Shown: in pieces, positions 1-9,171 of the stretch
How positions within the stretch are numbered: the stretch's first letter is position 1
Layout of the letters: the number at the start of each line of letters is the position of its first letter
Source of the DNA: Actinomycetota bacterium
Lineage (GTDB): Bacteria > Actinomycetota > Acidimicrobiia > Acidimicrobiales > Ilumatobacteraceae
NCBI GenBank assembly: GCA_016870775.1
Contig: VGAK01000001.1
Location: forward strand, 124,001 to 188,000
DNA length: 64,000 nt
Reading direction: 5' to 3'
Program-made: the position numbers and the translations under genes
The notes under the pieces: model-generated
What the model was told of the DNA's origin: nothing
Databases searched by the model: none
What the model saw: the letters and a program-made list of their open reading frames with translations, nothing else

Positions 1-555
1 GTTCATGGTGACATCGGGATCGGGTGCGGCCGCCGCCAGACGCTCGACCCACGGACTCGACACGGTTCCGGGCGACACGCAATTCACCCGCACTCCATGG
101 ACTATTTCGTCGGCGGCCATCGCCCGGGTGAGGGCGAGCACGGCACCCTTGGACGCGGAGTAGACCGCCCGCTCGACCAGACCGACCGACGCGGCCACCG
201 AGCAGACGTTCACGATCACCCCCGAACGCGCTGATCGCATCGCGGGCAGAACAGCCGCGCTCATGTGGGCGAGGCCGAACACATTGACGGAAAAGACCCC
301 CTGCCAATCGGACTCGTCGGCTGCCACCACATCACCGACCGCGCCGATGCCGGCAATGTTGCACAACACGTCGATGCGGCCGTGAGTGCCGATGATCTCC
401 GCGACCACTCCCTCGCAACCCCGACGATCACGGACATCGAATCCGTCGGTGATGTCGAGCCCGATCACCTCATCGCCGAGATCCCGAAAACGTGCGGCCG
501 TCCTCTCTCCGATTCCGCCTGCCGCACCCGTGATCACGACGACTCGACGACTCAT
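1..555 (-). CDS. SDR-family oxidoreductase, likely 2-keto-3-deoxy-L-fuconate dehydrogenase (C-terminus cut off by window edge)
   Basis: Hand translation from ATG at 555 (minus): MSRRVVVITGAAGGIGERTAARF..NIAGIGAVGDV..YSASKGAVLALTRAMAADEIVHGVRVNCVSPGTVSSPWVERLAA; Rossmann TGxxxGIG, YxxxK, and VSPGTVxSPW typical of KDF dehydrogenases; divergent from fuconate dehydratase. Confidence 0.8.
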   Translation of the reverse strand, partial: MSRRVVVITGAAGGIGERTAARFRDLGDEVIGLDITDGFDVRDRRGCEGVVAEIIGTHGRIDVLCNIAGIGAVGDVVAADESDWQGVFSVNVFGLAHMSAAVLPAMRSARSGVIVNVCSVAASVGLVERAVYSASKGAVLALTRAMAADEIVHGVRVNCVSPGTVSSPWVERLAAAAPDPDVTMN

Positions 556-564
556 GTCCGCACC

Positions 565-574
565 ACTGCGCAGT
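565..574. promoter_or_regulatory. Perfect 10-bp palindrome ACTGCGCAGT, candidate operator in the SDR/fuconate dehydratase divergent region
   Basis: Read directly; abuts the -35-like hexamer at 576. Confidence 0.4.
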
Positions 575-575
575 C

Positions 576-604
576 TTGCACGGTTTTTGAGGTTCGTCTA
601 GGGT
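576..604 (+). promoter_or_regulatory. Candidate sigma70-type promoter TTGCAC-N17-TAGGGT for fuconate dehydratase
   Basis: Hexamers and 17-nt spacing read directly, 15 nt upstream of ATG 620. Confidence 0.45.
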
Positions 605-619
605 CCGTCGACCATCTCC

Positions 620-1912
620 ATGACGACAATCACCCACGTCACGACACACGATCTTCGTGCCCGCACATCTCGCACACTCGCCGGATCGGACGCGGTCCAC
701 GTCGACCCCGATTACTCGGCTGCCTACGTGGTGCTGCACACGAACGGAAACCACCAGGGCCATGGAATGACCTTCACGATCGGTCAGGGAAACGATCTGT
801 GTTGCGCGGCCATCGAGATGTTGTCGACCATGGTCGTTGGACGTCGCCTGTCCGACATCGTCGACGACATGGGCGGGTTCTGGCGTCAAGTCACGAACCA
901 TTCGCAATTGCGCTGGCTCGGGCCCGACAAGGGCGTGATGCATCTGGCGACGGCGGCACTCGTGAACGCCGTGTGGGATCTGTGGGCCAAGGAGCGCGGT
1001 GTCCCGGTGTGGAAGCTGATCGTCGACCTCTCGCCCGAGCAGTTCGTCGATTGCATCGACTTCCGTTATCTGCACGATGCACTGCCACCCGATCGTGCAC
1101 TCGAGATCCTGGGCTCGCGGCGCGCCGGACGTGACGATCGGTTGGCCGAACTGCGTCGTGACGGCTACCCGGCGTACATAACGTCGGCGGGATGGCTCGG
1201 ATACAGCGAACAGCAAGTGCGCGACCTCTGTCGCTCGATGCGCACCGACGGTTGGACCAGTTTCAAGACCAAGGTGGGTGTCAGTGTCGAGAGCGACATT
1301 CGACGATGCGAACTCATGCGCGAGGAGTTGGGGGACGGAATCCAGTTGATGGCCGATGCGAATCAGGTGTGGGAGGTTCCGGAAGCCATCTCATGGCTGG
1401 GCCACCTCCGCAGATTCGATCTGCGATGGATCGAGGAGCCCACGAGCCCCGACGACGTGCTCGGCCACGCGGCCATCCGTCGCGCAGTCGCCCCGCTCAA
1501 GGTGGCAACGGGTGAGCACGCGGCCAATCGGGTGGTCTTCAAGCAACTCATGCAGGCCGGCGCCATCGACTATTGCCAGGTCGACGCCTGTCGCCTCGGA
1601 GGGTTGAACGAGGTGCTCGCGGTCCTCCTGCTGGCCGAGCACTTCGGAGTGCCGGTGTGCCCGCACGCCGGCGGCCTCGGACTCTGCGAGTACGTCCAGC
1701 ACATTTCAGTGGTCGACTACCTCTGTGTGAGCGGATCCCTCGCTGATCGAACCACCGAGTACGCCTCTCATCTGCACGAGCACTTCGTCGACCCGGCACG
1801 GGTGCACGACGGGCGTTACCTCGTCCCGGAGGCACCCGGTTACTCGATCCAAATGAGGGCCGATTCGATCGCCGCCCTCGCGTACCCGACTGGTTCGGAA
1901 TGGGAGAATTGA
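620..1912 (+). CDS. L-fuconate dehydratase (enolase superfamily)
   Basis: 430 aa; FKTKVG, MADANQVW, WIEEPTSPDD, VATGEHAANRVVFKQL, CPHAGGLGLCEYVQH motifs. Confidence 0.9.
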   Translation: MTTITHVTTHDLRARTSRTLAGSDAVHVDPDYSAAYVVLHTNGNHQGHGMTFTIGQGNDLCCAAIEMLSTMVVGRRLSDIVDDMGGFWRQVTNHSQLRWLGPDKGVMHLATAALVNAVWDLWAKERGVPVWKLIVDLSPEQFVDCIDFRYLHDALPPDRALEILGSRRAGRDDRLAELRRDGYPAYITSAGWLGYSEQQVRDLCRSMRTDGWTSFKTKVGVSVESDIRRCELMREELGDGIQLMADANQVWEVPEAISWLGHLRRFDLRWIEEPTSPDDVLGHAAIRRAVAPLKVATGEHAANRVVFKQLMQAGAIDYCQVDACRLGGLNEVLAVLLLAEHFGVPVCPHAGGLGLCEYVQHISVVDYLCVSGSLADRTTEYASHLHEHFVDPARVHDGRYLVPEAPGYSIQMRADSIAALAYPTGSEWEN

Positions 1913-2865
1913 GCGGAGCACTCACCGTCCTCGGTGAGCGACCGTTGGGGCGTCGCGGTCAGCGGGTGACGGCACTCGGCCTGGGTTGCGCGCCACTCGG
2001 GAATCTCTACCGCGCCATCGACGACGAGTCCGCCGCGGCCGTGGTCGATGCCGCCTGGGAGGCGGGGATCCGATTCTTCGACACCGCGCCGTTGTACGGG
2101 AACGGCTTGTCGGAACGCCGGGTCGGGGCGGCATTGGCCAGACGACCGCGCGACGAGTTCATGTTGTGCACGAAAGTGGGTCGGTTGTTGCGGGAGCCGG
2201 CAGCCGGGGCGGAACTCACGACGATTTTCGCCGACGCACCCCGACTCGACCCGGCACACGCCTACTCACGGGACTCTGTGCTCCGTTCGATCGAGGAGAG
2301 CCTGTCGAGGCTCGGGCTCGATCGAATCGACGTCGTGCACGTCCATGACCCGGATGATCATGAGCACGAGGCGCTCACCGGTGCGTTTCCCGCGCTCATC
2401 GAATTGCGCGAGCAGGGAGTGATTTCCGCGGTGGGTTGCGGAATGAACCAGTGGCAGATGCTCGACCGATTCGTGCAACGTGTCGACCTCGACTGCGTCC
2501 TGCTCGCAGGGCGCTACACACTGCTCGATCAAAGCGGCGGGGAGGTTTTGTTGCCCCGGTGCGTCGAGCGCGGAGTCGGCGTCGTGATCGGAGGCGTCTT
2601 CAACAGCGGACTGCTGGCCGATCCGGTCGCGAATTCGATGTTCGATTACGGACCGGCTCCCGCAGCGATGCGCGACAGGGCGCGCGAGCTGGTGGGGGTG
2701 TGCGCGGCGCGAGGGGTGTCGATCGTGGCGGCCGCGGTGCAGTTCGCCCTGCGACACGGGGCGGTCTCATCGGTCGTGGTGGGAGCCCAGACGGTGGCCG
2801 AGTTGGAGATGGACGTGGGGGCCGCGGTGGCTTCGCTGCCGGCCGACCTCTGGGTGAATTTCTGA
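1900..2865 (+). CDS. Aldo/keto reductase (possible L-fucose/aldose 1-dehydrogenase)
   Basis: 321 aa; GLGCAPLGNL, FFDTAPLYGNGLSERRVG, DRIDVVHVHDPD; overlaps the end of the upstream gene. Confidence 0.82.
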   Translation: MGELSGALTVLGERPLGRRGQRVTALGLGCAPLGNLYRAIDDESAAAVVDAAWEAGIRFFDTAPLYGNGLSERRVGAALARRPRDEFMLCTKVGRLLREPAAGAELTTIFADAPRLDPAHAYSRDSVLRSIEESLSRLGLDRIDVVHVHDPDDHEHEALTGAFPALIELREQGVISAVGCGMNQWQMLDRFVQRVDLDCVLLAGRYTLLDQSGGEVLLPRCVERGVGVVIGGVFNSGLLADPVANSMFDYGPAPAAMRDRARELVGVCAARGVSIVAAAVQFALRHGAVSSVVVGAQTVAELEMDVGAAVASLPADLWVNF

Positions 2866-2914
2866 GCCTCGGGCCCGCTTCGGCTGTCATCGGAGTCGGG
2901 CACCCCGATCGAAC

Positions 2915-3349
2915 TCACCCGGGTGGAGCCATTCGTGCCACATCCCGGAACCCGAACCCGTTGTCGCTCGCGCCGTGGGCCATGTAGTGGTCGAGTCGCC
3001 TCTTGCCCTCCCCGAGCGAGGGCCTCTCACCCGGATCCACCCACCACAGCACGACAGCTGAGGAGTCGAACCACTCCTTCCGTCGACGGAAGACGTCCCG
3101 ATGGAAGCCGCCGTAGACAAAGTCCTTCAGGTGTTCGACCGAGACCCACACCGACAGGTTCACCGTGACCAACGGGTCGCCGTAGACGTCCTCGTCCGGG
3201 GCGCGGGTGTCAATGCCGTGACGCCACACGAACCCCGGACTGGCCTCGGCACGGGCATTCGTCTCGTCGATGAGATCCTCGAACGGCTTGGTCAGCGGGT
3301 GACCGAGCGGATGCCGGAGGCGCGCGATGTTGAACTGTGCGAGGTGCAG
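2915..3349 (-). CDS. DUF3291 family protein (start uncertain)
   Basis: Frame reads ..RILHLAQFNIARLRHPLGHPLTKPFEDLIDETNARAEASPGFVWRHG..GDPLVTVNLSVWVSVEHLKDFVYGGFHRDVFRRRKEWF; homologous region extends upstream of the ORF-track ATG. Confidence 0.7.
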   Translation of the reverse strand: MHLAQFNIARLRHPLGHPLTKPFEDLIDETNARAEASPGFVWRHGIDTRAPDEDVYGDPLVTVNLSVWVSVEHLKDFVYGGFHRDVFRRRKEWFDSSAVVLWWVDPGERPSLGEGKRRLDHYMAHGASDNGFGFRDVARMAPPG

Positions 3350-3493
3350 GATTCGCTCAGGTGATCCGGGTGCGATCGCAGAACGTTACTTGCAACCCGT
3401 GGCCACGATCGACCGCACACACCCCGCTCACGCCACTCGCAGGCCCGCGACCATCAGGTCGGGGCATCGCTCCGGGTGTGCCACACTTTGGCG

Positions 3494-4648
3494 ATGTCGA
3501 CACGCTCCGAGCACCTCGCCTCGTGGGTGAGCCGCCTCGTGCAGATCCCGAGCGTCAACCCTCTTCATGCGGGCCCGCGCGCGGGTGAAGTCGGGGAGGC
3601 GCGACTGGCGCGCAGTCTCGCCCAATGGTTCGCCGACATGGGTGCTGATTCGGTCGAACTGGTCGACGTGGTGGAGGGTCGGCCGAATGTGTACGGGATC
3701 TGGGAGGGCACGAGCGACAGGTGGGTCGTGCTCGACGTGCACACCGACACCGTCACCGTGGAGCACTGCACGGGTGATCCATTCGACGGACGCATCGCCG
3801 ACGGTCGGGTCTACGGACGCGGTGCCGTCGACACCAAGGCCTCGCTCGGGGTGATGCTCGCGGTGCTCGAGCGCGCACGTGGCGAGGGTCGCCGACCCGT
3901 GCCGAATCTCGTCGTGGTCGGGTCGATCTCGGAAGAGGCGGGTGGTCTGCTCGGGGCGCGCGGATTCCGCGAGTGGGCCGAGCGCCGGGGCCTGCGCCCC
4001 GACGAGGTGATCGTGGCCGAGCCGACGATGTGCGAGCCGATCCACGGACACAAGGGCGGGGCATCGCTCGAGATCGAAGTGAAGGGGCTCGCCTCCCATT
4101 CGGCAAACCCGCACCTGGGCCAGAACGCGATCACCGGCGCGGCGGCCCTCGTGCTCGCCCTCGACGCCGAGAACCGCCGGCTCCAGACGCTGACCCCCGC
4201 CACCGAAGTCGGCAACGGGACCCTCACCGTCACCCTGGTGAGGGGTGGCACGGGCGGCAACGTCGTGCCCGACTCCTGCACGATCACCGTCGGACGCCGT
4301 ATCGCCCCGGGTGAGAACAATGCCGAGGTCGTGTCGCAACTCAAGGAACTGGTGGAGCGGGAATGCCCGCTGCCGGTCGAGTTCGTACGCACCCACGTCG
4401 GCGCACCGGCGTTCTATCGATCGCCCGATTCCGAACTCGTGCGACGGCTCGCCGGATGGGCGGGCACGCAACCCGCGGTCGCGGCCTACGGCACGAATGC
4501 GCTGCGCTACGAGGGTTTCGCCGACGAGATGGTGGTGTTCGGTCCGGGCTCGATCGACAACGCCCACACCGCGGTTGAATACGTCGAAATCGCACAACTC
4601 GAGTTGTGCGCCGACGTCTTCACCGAGTGGCTCGGTCTGGGCTCCTGA
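3494..4648 (+). CDS. M20 family metallopeptidase (ArgE/DapE-like)
   Basis: VVLDVHTDTV, GRGAVDTKAS, GSISEEAGG, GHKGGASLEIEVKGLASHSANPHLGQNAI. Confidence 0.88.
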   Translation: MSTRSEHLASWVSRLVQIPSVNPLHAGPRAGEVGEARLARSLAQWFADMGADSVELVDVVEGRPNVYGIWEGTSDRWVVLDVHTDTVTVEHCTGDPFDGRIADGRVYGRGAVDTKASLGVMLAVLERARGEGRRPVPNLVVVGSISEEAGGLLGARGFREWAERRGLRPDEVIVAEPTMCEPIHGHKGGASLEIEVKGLASHSANPHLGQNAITGAAALVLALDAENRRLQTLTPATEVGNGTLTVTLVRGGTGGNVVPDSCTITVGRRIAPGENNAEVVSQLKELVERECPLPVEFVRTHVGAPAFYRSPDSELVRRLAGWAGTQPAVAAYGTNALRYEGFADEMVVFGPGSIDNAHTAVEYVEIAQLELCADVFTEWLGLGS

Positions 4649-4653
4649 GCCGA

Positions 4654-4686
4654 CCGGGAAATCCCGGGTGCCCCGACGCGCGGGGC
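4654..4686. terminator. Two adjacent GC hairpins between convergent genes (ccggg-aaat-cccgg and gccccg-acgcg-cggggc)
   Basis: Complementary arms read directly; convergent intergenic location. Confidence 0.5.
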
Positions 4687-4705
4687 CCAACCGGGGGGAT
4701 GGTCG

Positions 4706-6112
4706 TCAGCGGCCGCGGATCACGCCGTCGGCGATCGCGGCCGCGGCAACGGCCGGCGCCACGCGCTCGACCACGCTGCGATCGAACACCGACGGAACCA
4801 CGAACTCGGGCTTGAGGTCGGCCTCGGTCACCGAGTCGGCGATCGCGACGGCCGCGGCCAGTTTCATGTTCTCGGTGATGTCGGTCGCCTGCACATCGAG
4901 CGCCCCGCGGAAGATGCCGGGGAAGGCGAGCACGTTGTTGATCTGGTTCGGGTAGTCGCTGCGGCCCGTCGCCATCACAGCGGCGAGTCCGTCGGCCTGC
5001 TCGGGTCGGATCTCGGGGTTGGGGTTCGCCATCGCGAACACGATCGGATCCACGGCCATCGCGCGCACATCGGCCGCGGTGATGAGGTCCGGTCCACTCA
5101 CGCCGACGAACACATCGGCCCCACGCATCACCTCGCCGATGGTTCCCATGCGGCGGTCACGGTTGGTGTGCTCCGCGAACCACTCCTTGGCCCAGTTCAT
5201 GTCGCCGCGGCCCGAGTAGATGGCCCCCACACGGTCGCACCCGATCACCTCGCCGATTCCGGCATTGAGCAGGATCTTGCCGATCGCGACGCCGGCTGCG
5301 CCGACACCGGCGATGACGACGGTGAGGTCCTCCATCTTCTTGCCGGTGATCTTGAGCGAGTTCCACAGTGCCGCGAGCGTGACGACGGCGGTTCCGTGTT
5401 GATCGTCGTGGAATACCGGGATGTCGAGGCTCGCGCGCAGGCGCTCCTCGATCTCGAAGCATTCCGGGGCCTTGATGTCCTCGAGGTTGATGCCGCCGAA
5501 GGTCGGGGCGATTCGCTCAACGAACTCCACGACCTCGCTGGCCGTGCGCGCGTTGATGCACACCGGGAAACCGTCGACCCCCCCGAACTCCTTGAAGAGC
5601 AGCGCCTTGCCCTCCATCACCGGCATCGCACCCTCCGGGCCGATGTCGCCGAGACCGAGCACCGCGGTGCCGTTCGAGACGATCGCCACGGTGTTCTTGC
5701 GGATCGTGAACCGGTGCGACAGCGCCGGGTCGTTCTCTATCGCGGTGCACACGCGAGCCACGCCGGGTGTGTAGGCCATGGACAGGTCCTCGCGATCGTT
5801 CACGGGCGCGGTCGACAGCACTTGGATCTTGCCGGCCTCGTGCATCCGGAAGGTGCGATCCCACCAATCGATGAGCGTCACGCTCTTGAGCGCGCGCACG
5901 GCCTCCACGACGACCTTCTGGTGCTCCTCGTCGCGACAGTGCACCACCACCGTGCGCCGCAACACGGGCCCGCGCACGTCGAAGCCGTCGAGGGCGCCGA
6001 TGTTGCCGCCGGCATCACCGATCGCAGAGCAGAGGCGCCCGAGAGTGCCGGGAACGTTGTCCAACTGACAGTCGAGGGCGATTGAGAAGGCGGCGGTGGG
6101 GAGAGCCGGCAT
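4706..6112 (-). CDS. NAD-dependent malic enzyme with N-terminal ACT-like domain
   Basis: 468 aa; [52 protein letters not shown]. Confidence 0.93.
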   Translation of the reverse strand: MPALPTAAFSIALDCQLDNVPGTLGRLCSAIGDAGGNIGALDGFDVRGPVLRRTVVVHCRDEEHQKVVVEAVRALKSVTLIDWWDRTFRMHEAGKIQVLSTAPVNDREDLSMAYTPGVARVCTAIENDPALSHRFTIRKNTVAIVSNGTAVLGLGDIGPEGAMPVMEGKALLFKEFGGVDGFPVCINARTASEVVEFVERIAPTFGGINLEDIKAPECFEIEERLRASLDIPVFHDDQHGTAVVTLAALWNSLKITGKKMEDLTVVIAGVGAAGVAIGKILLNAGIGEVIGCDRVGAIYSGRGDMNWAKEWFAEHTNRDRRMGTIGEVMRGADVFVGVSGPDLITAADVRAMAVDPIVFAMANPNPEIRPEQADGLAAVMATGRSDYPNQINNVLAFPGIFRGALDVQATDITENMKLAAAVAIADSVTEADLKPEFVVPSVFDRSVVERVAPAVAAAAIADGVIRGR

Positions 6113-6161
6113 ACGAGTACCCGAGGCTACGCAGCATTTGCCGGGGTGGGGCGGGCCCGGG

Positions 6162-8396
6162 TCAGCCGATCCGGCGCAGCACCCACCGACCCCCTGCGAG
6201 GGGGCGTCGGGCCGTCCAGAAGGTGACTTCGTGGTCCCCCGGGCCGATCAGACGTGACATGAGGGACGCCGAGAAGTGCGTCCACTCCCCCGGCCGAGCG
6301 TCGGAGGCCTCCCGGACCTCGCCGACGATGATGCCATCGACGGCGACCAGCACCTCCGTGCCGTCGGGCAGGGCCGTGGACGCCTTGATCGTGCCGACGG
6401 CGCGCGTGGGGACCGGCTCGAACGGCGCTGACCCGACGCCCGTGAACTCCTCGTCGTTCCCGAGGCGCACCCGGAACCGTTCGTCACGTCCCGCGTCGGT
6501 TGGCGCACGCGTGCCGACGAGTTCTCCGGCCGGTCCGGTGCGGTAGATCGCATCCACGTCACCGTCCGCGTCGACCCATCGTCCATACCACGCGACGCGC
6601 TCCTCGAGGTCGTCGGTGTTCACAGTCATGGGGGTCGAGCCGCCGGGCCACGTGGCGACCCGGTTGCGCTCGTCGGGGCACGACGAAGAGAGATCGAGCC
6701 CATCGGTCTCCCATCCGGAGTCGATGCGCAGGGTCGCCTGCACCGTGGCGAACAGATCCAGCGTCGAGGCTGCGCACTCGTCCACGAGTCCCTCGCGCTG
6801 ACCGGGATACTTCACGAAGAACGGCACCCGGTAGATGTCGTCGAGGGTCGATCGGTTTTGTGGGTTGACCGTGTCGCGGTACGACTGACCGGGCACGAAG
6901 GTGATCCCGTGGTCGGCGGTGACGATCAGCATCAGGTCGTCCCAAACGGGCGATGCCGACAGGGACCCGATCATGCGGGAGATGATCCCGTCGACGGCGA
7001 CGTATTGGTTCAGGAGCGACTGGTAGTTGTCACGGCGACGGTCGGGGATCGTGTCGGGGCGCGGATCGGCCGACATCTTCTGCGACTTGCGCAGGTCGGG
7101 TGCGAGCACCCACGGCCGGTGCGGCAGCAGGACATGGATGAACCGGAAGGCTGGGTCGGTCGATGCCAGGGTGCGCGTCACCATCGCCTCGATCGCGGCC
7201 GTGCGCCCGGCATGCCCGCGCGGCTTCTCACGCGACGGGGCCACCGAGGCTGCACCACCGGGGCTCGGCTGATTCGCGCCCGGCTCCGTGTCGTCATCGG
7301 TGCCGATGTTCCCGGAGCCGCCGGCCTGGTCGCCGAATCCTCCCCACCCCTCGTCGATCGGGGGAAGCCAGTCACGCAAGCCTGCGGGAAGGAGTCGATG
7401 GCCGAGAACCACGGCGGCGTCGCTCAGGAAGGCACCGAACGACGCGCGCCGCCGAACCACTGGCCCAGAATTGTCGGTCCCGCGCTGGCCCGGGGCCGAT
7501 GTCGGGGTGACCGCCCCCGCGACGCACTCGATGCCCGGACACAGTGCCGTGACTTCCTCGACGACATCGAGCACGTGCGACGACCCGACGAGAGAGAACA
7601 CATTCCTCCGGTGGTCGCCCGACACGGGCTGGCGCGAGTAGTCGGGCGCGAGGCCGCTCAACATCGAGGGGACTGCGACGGCTGTGTGCTGGGAGACGGT
7701 GAGGGCGTTGGGGTACCACGTGGACCGGGCCGCGAGCGCGGCGAACCCCGGAAAACGAGCGGCATTCGCGGCACCATCGGCACCGACCAGCGGGAACAAC
7801 GGGGCCTCGTCGAGTTGGATCCACAGCACGCTCGTCGTCTGTGCACCGCCACCGGGGGTCGCCTCCACGGTCTCTGGAGCCGGCACCCACACGAGAGACG
7901 ACACAGAGACGACGAACAGCACCAGGACAGCCGGGGCCAGCGGTGAGATCCAGGTCAGCCAGGTGCGCACCGGGGCGACCCTCCGATATCCCACGACCCC
8001 AGCGACGGCCACCGCCGCAGTGAGGATCGCATCGATGGGCCACGGACCGACCGACACCGAGTGGAACACCGATGCCATGCAGGCCCACAACCCGACAAAG
8101 ACAACGGCGGGATGCGCGGCCGACGCGAGGCGCGGGGCACGCCGGGACAGGGCGGCGGTGATCCCGACATCGAGGATCGTGAGCACCAACGGCGGCACCA
8201 GGATCGCGGCCACCGCGAACCACACGATCACCGCACCCTGGAACCGCGCAGAGGTGAACACGGCAAGGTTCTCCCCGTAGAGACCGAGCAGGGGTTGAGC
8301 GATCGCAACCGTGGAGAGCGACAGGTGCACGAGTCCGCGGCGCGCGAACTCGCGCACGGGGAACCGCGTCAGCACCTCGTCGGTCACCGGGGACAC
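6162..8396 (-). CDS. Sulfatase/alkaline-phosphatase-superfamily membrane protein
   Basis: 744 aa; N-terminal TM segments, LWIQLDEAPLFPLV, FIHVLLPHRPW, MLIVTADHGITFVPG. Confidence 0.78.
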   Translation of the reverse strand: MSPVTDEVLTRFPVREFARRGLVHLSLSTVAIAQPLLGLYGENLAVFTSARFQGAVIVWFAVAAILVPPLVLTILDVGITAALSRRAPRLASAAHPAVVFVGLWACMASVFHSVSVGPWPIDAILTAAVAVAGVVGYRRVAPVRTWLTWISPLAPAVLVLFVVSVSSLVWVPAPETVEATPGGGAQTTSVLWIQLDEAPLFPLVGADGAANAARFPGFAALAARSTWYPNALTVSQHTAVAVPSMLSGLAPDYSRQPVSGDHRRNVFSLVGSSHVLDVVEEVTALCPGIECVAGAVTPTSAPGQRGTDNSGPVVRRRASFGAFLSDAAVVLGHRLLPAGLRDWLPPIDEGWGGFGDQAGGSGNIGTDDDTEPGANQPSPGGAASVAPSREKPRGHAGRTAAIEAMVTRTLASTDPAFRFIHVLLPHRPWVLAPDLRKSQKMSADPRPDTIPDRRRDNYQSLLNQYVAVDGIISRMIGSLSASPVWDDLMLIVTADHGITFVPGQSYRDTVNPQNRSTLDDIYRVPFFVKYPGQREGLVDECAASTLDLFATVQATLRIDSGWETDGLDLSSSCPDERNRVATWPGGSTPMTVNTDDLEERVAWYGRWVDADGDVDAIYRTGPAGELVGTRAPTDAGRDERFRVRLGNDEEFTGVGSAPFEPVPTRAVGTIKASTALPDGTEVLVAVDGIIVGEVREASDARPGEWTHFSASLMSRLIGPGDHEVTFWTARRPLAGGRWVLRRIG

Positions 8397-8406
8397 CCGG
8401 GCGATG

Positions 8407-9168
8407 TCAGTTCTCCGAATCGGCGGTGATGCGTTCGCGCAGGTGCACCGGCTCGACGTGCTGCTTCTTGTTTTTGCGAGACCCGATGTTCAGGACCTCG
8501 ACGAAGATCGAGAATGTCATCGCCGCGTAGACGTAACCCTTCGGAATCTTCTCGCCCATTCCCTCTGCGATCAGGGTGAGACCGATCAGCAACAGGAACG
8601 CGAGCGCGAGCATCTTCACGGTCGGGTGACGGTTCACGAACGAATAGATCACCCCCGAGGCGACCAACATCACCACGACCGACCCGATGACGGCGATCAC
8701 CATCACCGGAACGTAGGGTGTCATCCCGACGGCCGTGATGACCGAGTCGATCGAGAACACGAAGTCGAGAATCAACACCTGACCGATCACGGCAGCAAAG
8801 GTCGGTGCGGCCTTGCCGGCTCCATGCCCCTCTTCGCCTTCGAGTTTGTTGTGGATCTCCTTGGTGGCCTTGAAGATGAGGAACAGACCACCTGCGAGCA
8901 GGATCAGCTCTTTCCCGCTGAACCCGAGCGAGCCGACGGTGAACACTTCCTTCTTCAGGGTCACGATCCATCCCACGAGAAGGAGCAGCACGATCCGGAT
9001 GCCGGCGGCCATGACAATCCCCAGCCGGCGTGCCTTGTCCTGGCTTTCTGCGGGGAGCTTGGCCGCGAGGATCGAGATGAAGATGACGTTGTCGACGCCG
9101 AGGACGATCTCGAGGGTCAAGAGAGCCGCGAGCGCACTCCATGCATCAGGGTCAGAGAACCAGTCCAT
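8407..9168 (-). CDS. TerC family integral membrane protein
   Basis: LEIVLGVDNVIFISILAAKLP, VLILDFVFSIDSVITAVGM; multiple TM segments. Confidence 0.92.
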   Translation of the reverse strand: MDWFSDPDAWSALAALLTLEIVLGVDNVIFISILAAKLPAESQDKARRLGIVMAAGIRIVLLLLVGWIVTLKKEVFTVGSLGFSGKELILLAGGLFLIFKATKEIHNKLEGEEGHGAGKAAPTFAAVIGQVLILDFVFSIDSVITAVGMTPYVPVMVIAVIGSVVVMLVASGVIYSFVNRHPTVKMLALAFLLLIGLTLIAEGMGEKIPKGYVYAAMTFSIFVEVLNIGSRKNKKQHVEPVHLRERITADSEN

Positions 9169-9171
9169 GGG

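Noticed and set aside
470-1216. 248-aa minus ORF across the SDR start and fuconate dehydratase
   Set aside because: Conflicts with both supported genes and has no recognisable domain
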